From the NCBI GenBank assembly GCA_012520575.1, contig JAAYOB010000017.1:22832-86831 (forward strand): a stretch of DNA of 64,000 nucleotides, in the 5' to 3' direction. Shown here one piece after another: positions 48,234 through 58,415 of the stretch. Each line of letters opens with the position of its first letter. Within the stretch, counting starts at the first letter, position 1. This DNA is from Candidatus Stramentimicrobium fermentans (GTDB lineage: Bacteria; Atribacterota; Phoenicimicrobiia; Phoenicimicrobiales; Stramentimicrobiaceae). The notes below the pieces were generated by a model. The model was not told the DNA's origin and did no database searches. It worked only from the letters and a program-made list of their open reading frames with translations. A program made the translations under genes and the position numbers.

Positions 48234-48773
48234 ATGCTATCTGTAATTAAAAAAAGGAGAAGCATCCGACTGTTTCAGGATAAGAGAGTGGAGCAGGAAA
48301 AAATTAAACAACTTATAGAGTCGGCATTGCTCGCCCCCTCTTCTAAGGGCAATAATCCCTGGCAGTTCATTGTGGTAGAGGACCGGAATATTATAAACAA
48401 ATTATCAGTGTCAAAAGAGAATGGCGCGAAGTTTTTAGTCGGAGCACCGCTGGCTATAGCGGTACTGGCAGATCCTCAACAGTCTGATGTTTGGGTTGAG
48501 GATGCCTCTATTGCCACTACCTTCCTTATTTTAACTGCTCAGTCCCTGGATTTAGGAAGCTGCTGGATACAGCTCAGAAAGAGGTATTGTACTGATGACC
48601 AGGATTCCGAAGAATATGTAAAAAAATTACTTGCTGTACCTGATAATTTACGTGTTTTATGTTTAATTGCAATAGGATATCCTGCTGAAATCAAACCGGA
48701 AAAGACCCTCCCGGAGCAGAAATTAAAGGAAGTCTTCCTCAACCTTTATGGGAAACAGTGCAATTTTGATTGA
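48234..48773 (+). CDS. Nitroreductase family protein
   Basis: MLSVIKKRRSIRLFQDKRV, ALLAPSSKGNNPWQFIVVED. Confidence 0.9.
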   Translation: MLSVIKKRRSIRLFQDKRVEQEKIKQLIESALLAPSSKGNNPWQFIVVEDRNIINKLSVSKENGAKFLVGAPLAIAVLADPQQSDVWVEDASIATTFLILTAQSLDLGSCWIQLRKRYCTDDQDSEEYVKKLLAVPDNLRVLCLIAIGYPAEIKPEKTLPEQKLKEVFLNLYGKQCNFD

Positions 48774-48808
48774 ATAAAATCTAAGACAGAGAAATAAGAA
48801 GGTATGGT

Positions 48809-50077
48809 ATGGCAGAAAAAATCGGATTAGTTTTAGAGGGCGGAGGTGCTAAAGGTGCCTATGAAATAGGTGCCTGTAAAGCCTTAGAGGAGATAGGGAT
48901 CAACATTACCGCTGTAACCGGAACCTCGGTAGGAGCTTTAAATGGTGCTCTGGTTGCCCAGCATGAAATAGATAAAGCTTATCGGCTCTGGTCTAATATA
49001 GAACCATCACAAGTTATGAATATTGAACGGGAAAAAATAGATAAATTATTCCGCTTAGAAATAAATCCTACTGATATCCGTTATTATCTAAGAAAGTTGA
49101 GAGAAATTATCACAGAGGGTGGTATCGATGTTTCTCCCCTACAGAAGCTAATCAAAGAGAATATTAACGAAGAAAAACTTCGTAAATCAGATATCGACTT
49201 TGGAATGGTGACCGTCTCTTTAACCAATCGACGGGCTCTGGAGCTTTTTGTAGAGGATATTCCCAAAGGTCAGATAGCTGATTATCTTTTTGCCAGCGCC
49301 AATTTTCCTCTTTTTCGGTCAGCAAAAATTGATGATAAAGTCTATCTGGATGGGGGAATTTATGACAATCTGCCCATGCGTATGCTGGTAGAACGTGGTT
49401 ATAAATCCCTCATCACCATACAGGTAGGAGGATTAAGTAGAAAGAGGAAGGTAAATACCGAAAAATTACATATTATCGATGTTAAGGCTAAAGAGCATCT
49501 GGGCGGGACCTTAAATTTTAGTGGTGATCAGGCTCAGCGGAATTTAAAGCTAGGTTATTTTGACGCCTATCGGGTTTTAAAAAATTTGGCAGGCCAACAT
49601 TATTATGTTGAATTGGAACACGAGGAAGATTATTTTCTTGATTATTTCAGCAATCTGAACCCTGAAGTAATTATTACAGTTGCGAAAACCCTGGGACTGG
49701 AGCGGAATATGTCTGAGCGCAGGCTCCTCTTTGAAAAAATATTGCCTAAATTAGTGGAGATATTTAAATTACCGGAAAATTGCGGCTATCAGGATATAGC
49801 TCTGACTTTGGTAGAGAAGTTGGCGCAAGAGGTAGAGGTGGATCGATTTCAAATTTATTCTTTTTCCGATTTAATCGATGCCGTTTTGAAAGCTTATAGC
49901 CGGAATAGGAATAAAAAAAGAGATAACAAAAAAGAAGAGAGCATCGTCTCTTATTTTGGATTTCTTTCCCTCTTCAGCGGGAACCAAATGTTAAAAAGAA
50001 TAACCCGGGATTTACTCAATGAAGATGTCATTCACTCCTGGCATGGGGCTCGCGACAAGACAGAAAGCTCAGAATAA
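48809..50077 (+). CDS. Patatin-like phospholipase
   Basis: GLVLEGGGAKGAYEIGACKAL, GTSVGALNG, VYLDGGIYDNLP. Confidence 0.92.
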   Translation: MAEKIGLVLEGGGAKGAYEIGACKALEEIGINITAVTGTSVGALNGALVAQHEIDKAYRLWSNIEPSQVMNIEREKIDKLFRLEINPTDIRYYLRKLREIITEGGIDVSPLQKLIKENINEEKLRKSDIDFGMVTVSLTNRRALELFVEDIPKGQIADYLFASANFPLFRSAKIDDKVYLDGGIYDNLPMRMLVERGYKSLITIQVGGLSRKRKVNTEKLHIIDVKAKEHLGGTLNFSGDQAQRNLKLGYFDAYRVLKNLAGQHYYVELEHEEDYFLDYFSNLNPEVIITVAKTLGLERNMSERRLLFEKILPKLVEIFKLPENCGYQDIALTLVEKLAQEVEVDRFQIYSFSDLIDAVLKAYSRNRNKKRDNKKEESIVSYFGFLSLFSGNQMLKRITRDLLNEDVIHSWHGARDKTESSE

Positions 50078-50165
50078 TAAAAATAACCCGGCTTATACGA
50101 TTAAATACTCCTATTTTTGTTTTGTTTATTCTTTGTGTGTCTTGCGTGTGGAACCCGGAGGAATC

Positions 50166-50804
50166 TTACAAGGAAAAGGAACATCCGCAATAGTTCTGAC
50201 GATAGAGCCCATACCGTTTGGATAAAAGTACAGAATGCCGAAAGCCGTCTTTCTTTTTAAAATCGCTGAACAGGTAGTTTAGATTATAAGCTGAGGCAAT
50301 CTTTCCGCCTAGCTCGTTAATCGTCTCAGAGTTTTTATGAGGACTGATGGTCAAGGTTGTAGTAAAGTAAGGGCACCCCAGCTCAACCGCCTTTTGAGCA
50401 GTCTTTTCCAATCGTAGTTCATAGCACTTAACGCAGCGTGCCTGTCCTTCTTTTTCTTGCTCTAATCCTTCCACTCTTTGATAGAAAACCTCAGGTTCAT
50501 AATTACCTATAATTAAATCAACTTCCTCGTTTAGCGGTAATTCTTTTAAAAGTCTAATCTGGTCTTTCAATCTTTTTTCATATTCATCTTCAGGATAAAT
50601 ATTAGGATTATAAAAAAATACAGTTATCAGAAAATAAGGGGATAAATACTCTAAGACATAACTGCTGCAAGAGGCACAACAGCTATGCAGTAAGAGACGG
50701 GGGAGAGAGCCGCTTTCTCTTATCTCCTTTATTTTTAAATCTAACCATTGTTGAAATGTATTAGATGGAGTGAGTTCTATAATAGTGTCTACCTCCCTAT
50801 CCAT
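50166..50804 (-). CDS. queH: Epoxyqueuosine reductase QueH
   Basis: LLLHSCCASCSSYVLEYL, YNPNIYPEDEYEKR, RCVKCYELRLEKTAQKA, TTLTISPHKN, LYRQNYCGCSFS. Confidence 0.92.
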   Translation of the reverse strand: MDREVDTIIELTPSNTFQQWLDLKIKEIRESGSLPRLLLHSCCASCSSYVLEYLSPYFLITVFFYNPNIYPEDEYEKRLKDQIRLLKELPLNEEVDLIIGNYEPEVFYQRVEGLEQEKEGQARCVKCYELRLEKTAQKAVELGCPYFTTTLTISPHKNSETINELGGKIASAYNLNYLFSDFKKKDGFRHSVLLSKRYGLYRQNYCGCSFSL

Positions 50805-51673
50805 ACCATAAAAAGAGCGTAGACGGTAGTAAAAATTGCGCCTGGCAATGATGCCACCTGATCGAATAAGAGCAGAGCCAGTGCGGAAGAAAAGGCAGAA
50901 TTTTTTATAGTCCCTAACAATATCAAAGTAATCGCTTCATCCTCTTTAATACCGAATTTTTTAAAAAGGAATTGGAGCAAATAGAATAAAGGGAAGGTAG
51001 TAAGTAAAGCTATGACCATAATTAGAAATAAGTCATTAAAGTTCTTTAAAAATATGTTTTTATTTAAACCGATTAAATTAAAAATAAACACAAAGAAGCT
51101 CCAATTAATAATGTAATCTTTAATCGGTCTGATAATGGTATCTATTTTTTTCAGTAATAATACTCGGGAAACCAAAATAGGTAAAATGATGAGGTAGAAC
51201 AAGTTGAGTAATAAAAAAGAGAAAGGGAAGGTTTTAGCTTCGGGAACCAGCAATAAGAGCAGCGGAGTAATGATTAAGGCGGCAAGATAGGCACCGAAAG
51301 AGGCCAACAATGCCAAAAAAAGGTTGCCCGAGAGGATTGCAGCGAAGGGAATAACGGCTGCTCCGGGCGGCCCGGCAGCAACTAAAATCATTCCGGTTCT
51401 TAGTTTAATCTCCGGAACAAAAAGATAAGTGAGAATCAAAATAAGTGAGCCCAACACAAAATAACACATCAGTGTTCCAAGGGCAAGCGGTTTGGGCAAC
51501 TTTCGCCAATCCAACATATTTTTGTTGGATATATCGGTAAGGGACAAGGTCATAATGACTACTAAAGAAGGAATAGTCAAAGACTTGGTATATTGTGCTA
51601 TATCAGAGATTAAGAACCCTAATACTAAGGATAGTGACAGGACCAAATTACGATTTTTGAACAATTTTAGCAT
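50789..51673 (-). CDS. Bile acid:sodium symporter (SBF)/auxin efflux-like membrane transporter
   Basis: About nine TM segments, GMILVAAGPPGAAVIPFAAILSGNLFLALLAS. Confidence 0.7.
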   Translation of the reverse strand: MLKLFKNRNLVLSLSLVLGFLISDIAQYTKSLTIPSLVVIMTLSLTDISNKNMLDWRKLPKPLALGTLMCYFVLGSLILILTYLFVPEIKLRTGMILVAAGPPGAAVIPFAAILSGNLFLALLASFGAYLAALIITPLLLLLVPEAKTFPFSFLLLNLFYLIILPILVSRVLLLKKIDTIIRPIKDYIINWSFFVFIFNLIGLNKNIFLKNFNDLFLIMVIALLTTFPLFYLLQFLFKKFGIKEDEAITLILLGTIKNSAFSSALALLLFDQVASLPGAIFTTVYALFMVWIGR

Positions 51674-51970
51674 ATTAATCAGAATCTTTCTTAGGATTAT
51701 TTTGAACTATAATCGAGACTGCTATTTTAATTTAAGAGTTTTGGAGTAAACTTTTACTATTATAAGCCATTAATCTTATAATACAAGATGAGATAGATAC
51801 TTTTTTATTAATGGTGAAAGTAGGTCATTTTAATATCGACAGAGATAAACAGGTAAAGAGCCCAATGTGGATGGAAAAGTTTTTGGATAACCCATTGTGA
51901 GGAAAAGGCAGTAACAACATTTCTATGGTTTTTATGCTACCGTTTAAGTTTTAATATTTTTTTATCTATA

Positions 51971-52708
51971 TTATTTAGACCATTCTTCCAACAATTCGTT
52001 AGCCCTCTTACTGAAATAAGGATGGCCGCTCTGTGCTGCCTGCTTTAACAGTTCGATAGCCCGGTCTTTTTTCTTACGGTCTTTTAAAAGCTCAGCATAG
52101 TAGACCAGCCCTTCGGGATTGTCGGGAAAAAGAGCATAGTATTCTTCGAAGTATTTTTCGGAAGTCTTTTCCTTTTGATAGGGCCAGGGTAATTGATGCC
52201 ACATTCTGGCTAATGACAGGATCGGAGCGGCATCATCGTACATTTTATCAATCTCATAGGCTCTTTCAAATGCTTTTTCGGTTTTAGTTCTCAGACCTTC
52301 TTTAATAGCTTTCAATATACTGATACCATCAGAGTAAGTAGCGGCACTTAAACCATAAAATAGATTCCCTTCCACCCGGTCCGGTTCCATGTCTCTTGCT
52401 ACCTCTGCGTACTTTAAACCCTCCTTCCCGTACGTTTTACAGATATTTTTCCAGTCATCAACCTCTGCCTGCAGAGATAAATCAGCATATCTCCTTAGGG
52501 CACGAGCCATCTTCCAGTTAGCCTCATAACTGTCCGGATTTTCTTCTACCGCTTTACGATAAAGGGAGAGAGATTTTATGGCACTCTCTAAGCTATCTTC
52601 TTCATAAATAGCCTCTGCCTGAGTAAGATAGTCTGCTGCCATTGCCATAACCGGGATTGTTAAAAATAATACTAACAGCCAGAATAAGGAAGCTGCTCTT
52701 TTCCTCAT
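51971..52708 (-). CDS. Exported TPR-repeat protein
   Basis: Signal peptide and TPR-like repeats (LYRKAVEENPDSYEANWKMARALRRYADLS, AFERAYEIDKMYDDAAPILSLARM). Confidence 0.75.
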   Translation of the reverse strand: MRKRAASLFWLLVLFLTIPVMAMAADYLTQAEAIYEEDSLESAIKSLSLYRKAVEENPDSYEANWKMARALRRYADLSLQAEVDDWKNICKTYGKEGLKYAEVARDMEPDRVEGNLFYGLSAATYSDGISILKAIKEGLRTKTEKAFERAYEIDKMYDDAAPILSLARMWHQLPWPYQKEKTSEKYFEEYYALFPDNPEGLVYYAELLKDRKKKDRAIELLKQAAQSGHPYFSKRANELLEEWSK

Positions 52709-52988
52709 GAAACCCTCCTTTTAAGATATCATTTAATATAATAGTATTAGCTATCAATGCTATGTATTATAATAAAAAAATGGTACCGGTCAAATTAATC
52801 ATTAAGAAAAAATTAAATTTTTTTGCTTACGGTTTAGGTAAAAGTTCCAAACTCCGTCAATCCGTGAATACTTTGAATACCCTAAAAAAATATGATAGAC
52901 TAAAATAGATTTTTAACAGAAGAATTAATATGTTTAGAGCCCTGTAAGCTCAAGTTGTAAAGTATTGTAAAAATAGAAGGAGAAGCAA

Positions 52989-53384
52989 ATGCTACACACC
53001 ATTACCGTTAGTACTCATAAACGAACTGAGATCTTGGATATTACCTCTGAAGTACAAAAATTGGTTCAGGAGAGTAAACTAAAAGAGGGGCTTTGCCTAG
53101 TCTTTGTACCTCATACTACCGCTGCTATTACCATCAACGAAAACGCCGACCCCTGTGTCTTGGAGGACATACTGCAGGAGCTGGAAAAGACAATTCCTTT
53201 TGATGATAATTACCAGCATTTAGAGGGAAATTCAGCAGCCCATGTAAAATCCAGTCTGATGGGTTCTTCTATTTCCGTTATTATAGAGAATGGTCAATTG
53301 AAATTAGGAACCTGGCAGGGGATTTGTTTCTGTGAATTTGACGGCCCCCGCACCCGCCAGGTCTGGATAAAAATGATTAGCTGA
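52989..53384 (+). CDS. YjbQ family (UPF0047) protein
   Basis: GLCLVFVPHTTAAITINENADPCVLEDI, EGNSAAHVKSSLMGSS, LGTWQGICFCEFDGPRTRQVWIKM. Confidence 0.93.
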   Translation: MLHTITVSTHKRTEILDITSEVQKLVQESKLKEGLCLVFVPHTTAAITINENADPCVLEDILQELEKTIPFDDNYQHLEGNSAAHVKSSLMGSSISVIIENGQLKLGTWQGICFCEFDGPRTRQVWIKMIS

Positions 53385-53515
53385 AGAGATTGCGGGCTGA
53401 AAGTTTGGTAAGGTTATCGGTTGTCCGTTTACAGTTTACAGACAAATACCAAACAATTAAAACTCTTTTTCGAGAATCATTTTAATTAACAAATTAACCA
53501 ATTAACGAATCAGTA

Positions 53516-55693
53516 ATGGACAAAGAAACAGAATTAAAAGAAGAAGAAGTCCTGATCAAAGGGACCGTAAAAAGATTAGTCTACCAGAATGAGTCTGATG
53601 GTTTTGTGATTGCCCGCATAGATATGCTGGAGCCGGAAAAGAAAGAAATGGTAGTGGTAGGCAAAATTGCTGCCATTAGTGTTGGTGAGACCTATCAATT
53701 TAAGGGAAAATGGAGTGTAGACCCACGCTATGGGCTGCAGTTCAACTTTGATGATTATCAGATAATTTTACCCACTACCTTAGAAGGTGTACGGCGTTAT
53801 CTCGGTTCAGGGCTGATTAAAGGGGTGGGGCCGGCTACCGCTAACAGAATAGTTGACCATTTCGGAGAAAAAACCTTAGAAATAATTGAGGATTACCCGG
53901 ATAGACTCAACGAGGTAGAGGGAATCGCCCAAAAAAGGATTGAATTAATTAAAAAATCCTGGCAGGAACAGAAAGAGATTAAAAGGGTTATGCTTTTTCT
54001 GCAATCCTATCAGGTCACTACCGGCTATGCCGTAAAAATATTTAAAGAGTACGGTAACAAGGCGATTGAGAAGTTAAAAGAGAATCCCTACTGTATGATC
54101 GATGATATCTTCGGGATTGGTTTTAAAATTGCTGATAAAATCGCTCAAAACTTAGGCATTAGCAGTGATTCACCGGCCCGAATAAGAGCAGGTATAAAAT
54201 ACTGTTTAGAGGAACATGCCAAGCAGGGCCATTGTTTCGTCTATGAGGATGACTTACGGCAGATGGCTGCTGAATTACTGGATACCAACGAAGAGCCGGT
54301 AGAAAAAGAATTTGCCCTATTAAATAACAGTAAAGAGATAATAATACTGCAGAAACAGGTCTGGCTGCCGGCCTATTTTAATGCTGAGGAGGAAATAAGT
54401 CAGAAAATTATCAGCCTTATTCGTTTCCCTCAGCAATTGGCCCAGCTCAATATCGAGGAGAAGATAGCAGAGCTGGAAAAAAAATATAAGATTGATTTTG
54501 CTGAAGAACAAAAGCAAGCCATGAAAGAGGTTTTACTGCACCGGGTTTTAATCCTTACCGGTGGTCCCGGTACCGGAAAGACCACCACCACTATCGGTTT
54601 AATAGAATTATTTGAAGAACTGGGCTTAAAGATTATGCTGGCAGCGCCTACCGGCAGGGCGGCCAAAAAGCTGAGCGAAGCAACCCGTCGGTCAGCCCGC
54701 ACTATTCATCGGCTATTGGCTTACAATCCCAAAGAAAAACGCTTTACCAAAAATGAACAGAATCCCCTCAGGACTGATGTGGTTATTTTGGATGAAGTTT
54801 CTATGATAGATGTTCTTTTAATGCAAAGTCTCTTGAAGGCGGTTACCGAAGGTACCTTTTTGATTTTAATCGGCGATATAGACCAGTTACCCTCAGTCGG
54901 ACCCGGCAATTTATTGAAAGATTTGATCGATTCTGAGGTAATACCGGTGATTCGGCTGACCCGTATCTTTCGGCAGAAAGCCAAAAGTCTGATTATCGTA
55001 AACGCACACCGTATCAACAAAGGTGAATTCCCTATTTTAAAGAGTAAACAGGAACGGGATTTTTACTTTCTGAAAGAGGAAAATCCCGAACTTGCCGCTC
55101 AAAAGATAGTGCAGCTTTGCACCTATCGTCTTCCGCAAACCTATGGTTTTGACCCTATACAGGACATACAGATTTTAACCCCCATGTATAAGAGCGCTGT
55201 AGGAGCAGATCAATTGAATAGCATGCTCCGAAATGCCTTGAATCCTGCCGGAAAGAGTTTAAAATACGGCCATCAGCAATTTAAAATTAATGACAAAGTG
55301 ATGCAGATTCGCAATAATTATGATAAAGAGGTCTTTAATGGGGACATAGGCAGTATTAAAGAGATCGACCATGAAGAACAGATAGTCAAGGTACTTTTCT
55401 ACCGCCGTCTGGTGGAATATGATTTCTCTGAATTGAATGAGATAGTGCTGGCTTATGCTATCACCGTACACAAAAGCCAGGGCAGTGAATATCCTGCCGT
55501 TGTTATTCCGCTTTTGACCCAACATTTTCTGTTATTGCAACGAAATTTGTTGTATACTGCCATTACCAGAGCCAAAAGGCTGGTAGTTATGGTGGGTACT
55601 ATGAAGGCGTTGTGGATTGCTATCAAAAATGATAAAACAGTGCAAAGGAACACCTTTCTGAGAGAAAGACTGCAGAGTCTGATTTCCCCATAG
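53516..55693 (+). CDS. recD2: RecD2-type ATP-dependent DNA helicase
   Basis: GTVKRLVYQNESDGFVIARI, LTGGPGTGKTTTTIGLIELFEELG, APTGRAAKKLSEAT, LDEVSMIDVLLMQSLL, ITVHKSQGSEYPAVVIPL. Confidence 0.95.
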   Translation: MDKETELKEEEVLIKGTVKRLVYQNESDGFVIARIDMLEPEKKEMVVVGKIAAISVGETYQFKGKWSVDPRYGLQFNFDDYQIILPTTLEGVRRYLGSGLIKGVGPATANRIVDHFGEKTLEIIEDYPDRLNEVEGIAQKRIELIKKSWQEQKEIKRVMLFLQSYQVTTGYAVKIFKEYGNKAIEKLKENPYCMIDDIFGIGFKIADKIAQNLGISSDSPARIRAGIKYCLEEHAKQGHCFVYEDDLRQMAAELLDTNEEPVEKEFALLNNSKEIIILQKQVWLPAYFNAEEEISQKIISLIRFPQQLAQLNIEEKIAELEKKYKIDFAEEQKQAMKEVLLHRVLILTGGPGTGKTTTTIGLIELFEELGLKIMLAAPTGRAAKKLSEATRRSARTIHRLLAYNPKEKRFTKNEQNPLRTDVVILDEVSMIDVLLMQSLLKAVTEGTFLILIGDIDQLPSVGPGNLLKDLIDSEVIPVIRLTRIFRQKAKSLIIVNAHRINKGEFPILKSKQERDFYFLKEENPELAAQKIVQLCTYRLPQTYGFDPIQDIQILTPMYKSAVGADQLNSMLRNALNPAGKSLKYGHQQFKINDKVMQIRNNYDKEVFNGDIGSIKEIDHEEQIVKVLFYRRLVEYDFSELNEIVLAYAITVHKSQGSEYPAVVIPLLTQHFLLLQRNLLYTAITRAKRLVVMVGTMKALWIAIKNDKTVQRNTFLRERLQSLISP

Positions 55694-55731
55694 AACTAAA
55701 GATTTCATTAGACTGTAAGGAGAATTTTCTT

Positions 55732-56940
55732 ATGGTAGAAGAAAACATTTTAAAAGAGCTTTCTGCCAAGACTGATTCTAAGATTGTATTGGTAGTATTA
55801 GATGGTCTGGGCGACCTGCCCAATGCGGGGGGGAAGACCGCTTTAGATGCGGCGCATATTCCAAATTTGGATCAATTAGCGGCACGCTCTGTCTGCGGTT
55901 TAACCGATCCCATTTCGCGCGGTATAACACCGGGCAGCGGACCGGCACATCTTTCTCTCTTTGGCTATGATCCCATTAAGTATCAGATAGGCAGAGGCGT
56001 TTTAGAAGCTCTGGGTATAGGGCTGGAGCTGACCTGTGATGACCTGGCCTGCCGGGGTAATTTTGCTACCATTGATACGGACGGCATTATCACGGACCGT
56101 AGAGCAGGCCGTATCTCTACCGAAACGAATGAGCAATTATGTGCTCTGTTGCAAAAAGAAATCACCGAAATCGATAAGACAAAGGTCATAATTAAACCGG
56201 GTAAGGAGCACCGTTTTGTAGTGGTCTTCCGCGGAGAAGGATTGGAAGACGGAATCACCGATGCCGACCCCCAACTCGATGGAAAAAAAATAAAATATGC
56301 TGAATCCTTAAGAGCGGAGAGTGAAAAGAGTGTACACATAATAAATAAATTTATAGTCCGATGTCTGGAAGTTCTCAAAGAAGAGCATCCTGCCAATGCT
56401 ATTCTGTTAAGAGGAATTGCCAAGCATCCCAACTTACCCTCTTTGCAGGAGTTATACAAATTAAATCCTGCGGCTATTGCCGCCTATCCCATGTATCGTG
56501 GTTTAGCCCGGTTAGTGGGTATGAGTATATTGGAAACAGGTGAAACTATTGCCGATGAATTCGTCACTTTACGGGACAACTTCCAAAACCATGATTTCTT
56601 TTACCTCCATATCAAAAAGACCGATACTTATGGTGAAGACGGGAACTTTGCAGCGAAGGTAAAGATTATTGAAGAGGCCGATCAGTATATACCGGCCTTG
56701 CTGGAATTGAACCCGGAGGTATTGGTGATTACCGGAGACCATTCTACACCGGCGGCACTTGCCGGGCATAGCTGGCACCCTAATCCATTCCTGCTCTACT
56801 CCCGTTATATTCGGGTCGATGAGGTTAGGCATTTTAGTGAAAAGGAATTTGTAAAAGGTGGGCTGGGAAGATTTCCATCCACCGATGCCATGCCTTTAAT
56901 GTTGGCTAATGCCTTAAAGTTAGATAAATTTGGCGCATAA
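55732..56940 (+). CDS. apgM: Cofactor-independent phosphoglycerate mutase, archaeal-type (ApgM)
   Basis: VVLDGLGDLPNAGGKTALDAAHIPNLDQLA, TPGSGPAHLSLFGYDP, VLVITGDHSTPAALAGHSWHPNPFLL. Confidence 0.93.
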   Translation: MVEENILKELSAKTDSKIVLVVLDGLGDLPNAGGKTALDAAHIPNLDQLAARSVCGLTDPISRGITPGSGPAHLSLFGYDPIKYQIGRGVLEALGIGLELTCDDLACRGNFATIDTDGIITDRRAGRISTETNEQLCALLQKEITEIDKTKVIIKPGKEHRFVVVFRGEGLEDGITDADPQLDGKKIKYAESLRAESEKSVHIINKFIVRCLEVLKEEHPANAILLRGIAKHPNLPSLQELYKLNPAAIAAYPMYRGLARLVGMSILETGETIADEFVTLRDNFQNHDFFYLHIKKTDTYGEDGNFAAKVKIIEEADQYIPALLELNPEVLVITGDHSTPAALAGHSWHPNPFLLYSRYIRVDEVRHFSEKEFVKGGLGRFPSTDAMPLMLANALKLDKFGA

Positions 56941-56991
56941 AATAGAAAACAGCACTAAAAAACTAAGAAAATATTTTTTAGGATTTTACAG

Positions 56992-57738
56992 ATGAATGTC
57001 GAGATAGCTTTATTACCTGATGAAATATTGGACAAGGATATAAGTAATCATCTGGTCGTTATTATTGATATATTAAGGGCAAGCAGCACCATTGTTACTG
57101 CATTATCAGAAGGCGCCAACAGTGTAATACCGGTATATTCAATTGAAAAGGCTATCAAGGTATCTGAAGACCTGTGTTCCGAACAAGTGTTATTATGTGG
57201 AGAAAGGAATGGATTGAAACTACCGGGATTTTATCTTGGGAATTCCCCCCTCGAATATATTGGTAAACATATTAAGAGTAAAATAATTATTTTGTCAACC
57301 ACTAATGGAACCAAGGCACTTCAATTGACGAGAAAGGCAGCCAAGATTATTATAGGTTGTTTTTTAAATATAGGAGCTGTTGTCAGTTATTGTCAAAACT
57401 ACAATAAAGACATTCTTATGGTCTGCGCAGGTGACAGAGGGAATATTTCTTTAGAAGATACTGTGTGTGCGGGCATGATGAAATATTTAATCGAAAATAG
57501 AAACAATGGAAAAACCCCACCTCTTTTTTTCAATGATGATGGACAGATTGCATATTTTTTATACCGGAAATTTAAAGACGATGATGATTTAATAAAAGTT
57601 CTGGAGACCAGTGTTTGGGGCAAAAAACTCAAAGAAAAAGGGTTTGCAAAAGACCTTGTTTTTTGTGCCCAAAAAAATTTGTATAAGACGATACCTGTAT
57701 TAGAAAATGATTGCCTGGTTGTTGCTGATAAGTTTTAG
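56992..57738 (+). CDS. 2-phosphosulfolactate phosphatase family (ComB)
   Basis: VVIIDILRASSTIVTALSEGANSVIPV, CGERNGLKLPGFYLGNSPLEY, STTNGTKAL, VCAGDRGNISLEDTVCAG. Confidence 0.9.
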   Translation: MNVEIALLPDEILDKDISNHLVVIIDILRASSTIVTALSEGANSVIPVYSIEKAIKVSEDLCSEQVLLCGERNGLKLPGFYLGNSPLEYIGKHIKSKIIILSTTNGTKALQLTRKAAKIIIGCFLNIGAVVSYCQNYNKDILMVCAGDRGNISLEDTVCAGMMKYLIENRNNGKTPPLFFNDDGQIAYFLYRKFKDDDDLIKVLETSVWGKKLKEKGFAKDLVFCAQKNLYKTIPVLENDCLVVADKF

Positions 57739-57767
57739 GAAAATATAAATATAATTTAGTTTTAAAT

Positions 57768-58280
57768 TTGTGTAAATCAATGAAAAGACATCTCTTTATT
57801 CCTTCCAAAATAAATTATGTCCGAGGAAAACGGCCGGAGGTTGACTGCATCTTATGTGCCATTACGGCTCACGACAAAAGAGTGGTCGACTCTACAGTCT
57901 TTCATAACGATTTGATGACTATTACCTTAAATATTTATCCCTACAATCCGGGTCATCTGATGATTTTTCCCAATCGGCATATTGAAGATCTAACGGAATT
58001 ATCCGGGGAAGAGGTATCGGAGATGCACCGGCTCACTGTTTTAGCCGTAAATATTTTAAAAAAATTGTACCATCCTCAGGGATTCAATATCGGTTACAAT
58101 TTAGGAGAAAGTTCCGGTGCGAGTGTTAAGCACCTCCATCGCCATATCGTCCCCCGTTATAAAAGTGAATTAGGCTTTGTGGATATACTGGCCGGTTCCA
58201 AGATATATGTAGAAGACCCATTAAGGGTACTTACTATATTAAAAGAGGCCTTTCAAAAAGCAGAGAATAAGAAAGAATAG
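57768..58280 (+). CDS. HIT family hydrolase
   Basis: CILCAI, NPGHLMIFPNRHIEDL, GASVKHLHRHIVPRY (HxHxH). Confidence 0.92.
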   Translation: MCKSMKRHLFIPSKINYVRGKRPEVDCILCAITAHDKRVVDSTVFHNDLMTITLNIYPYNPGHLMIFPNRHIEDLTELSGEEVSEMHRLTVLAVNILKKLYHPQGFNIGYNLGESSGASVKHLHRHIVPRYKSELGFVDILAGSKIYVEDPLRVLTILKEAFQKAENKKE

Positions 58281-58415
58281 ATAGTTGATAGATAATTTTT
58301 AATATAATTTTCTACAGATAGGGTTATATTAATAAAAGTAATAAAAAGGTAATAAAAAGATTAGAATAAATTAGTAAATATTGGAAAGATGGGGAAGAAA
58401 AGAGAGGAGAAGAAA

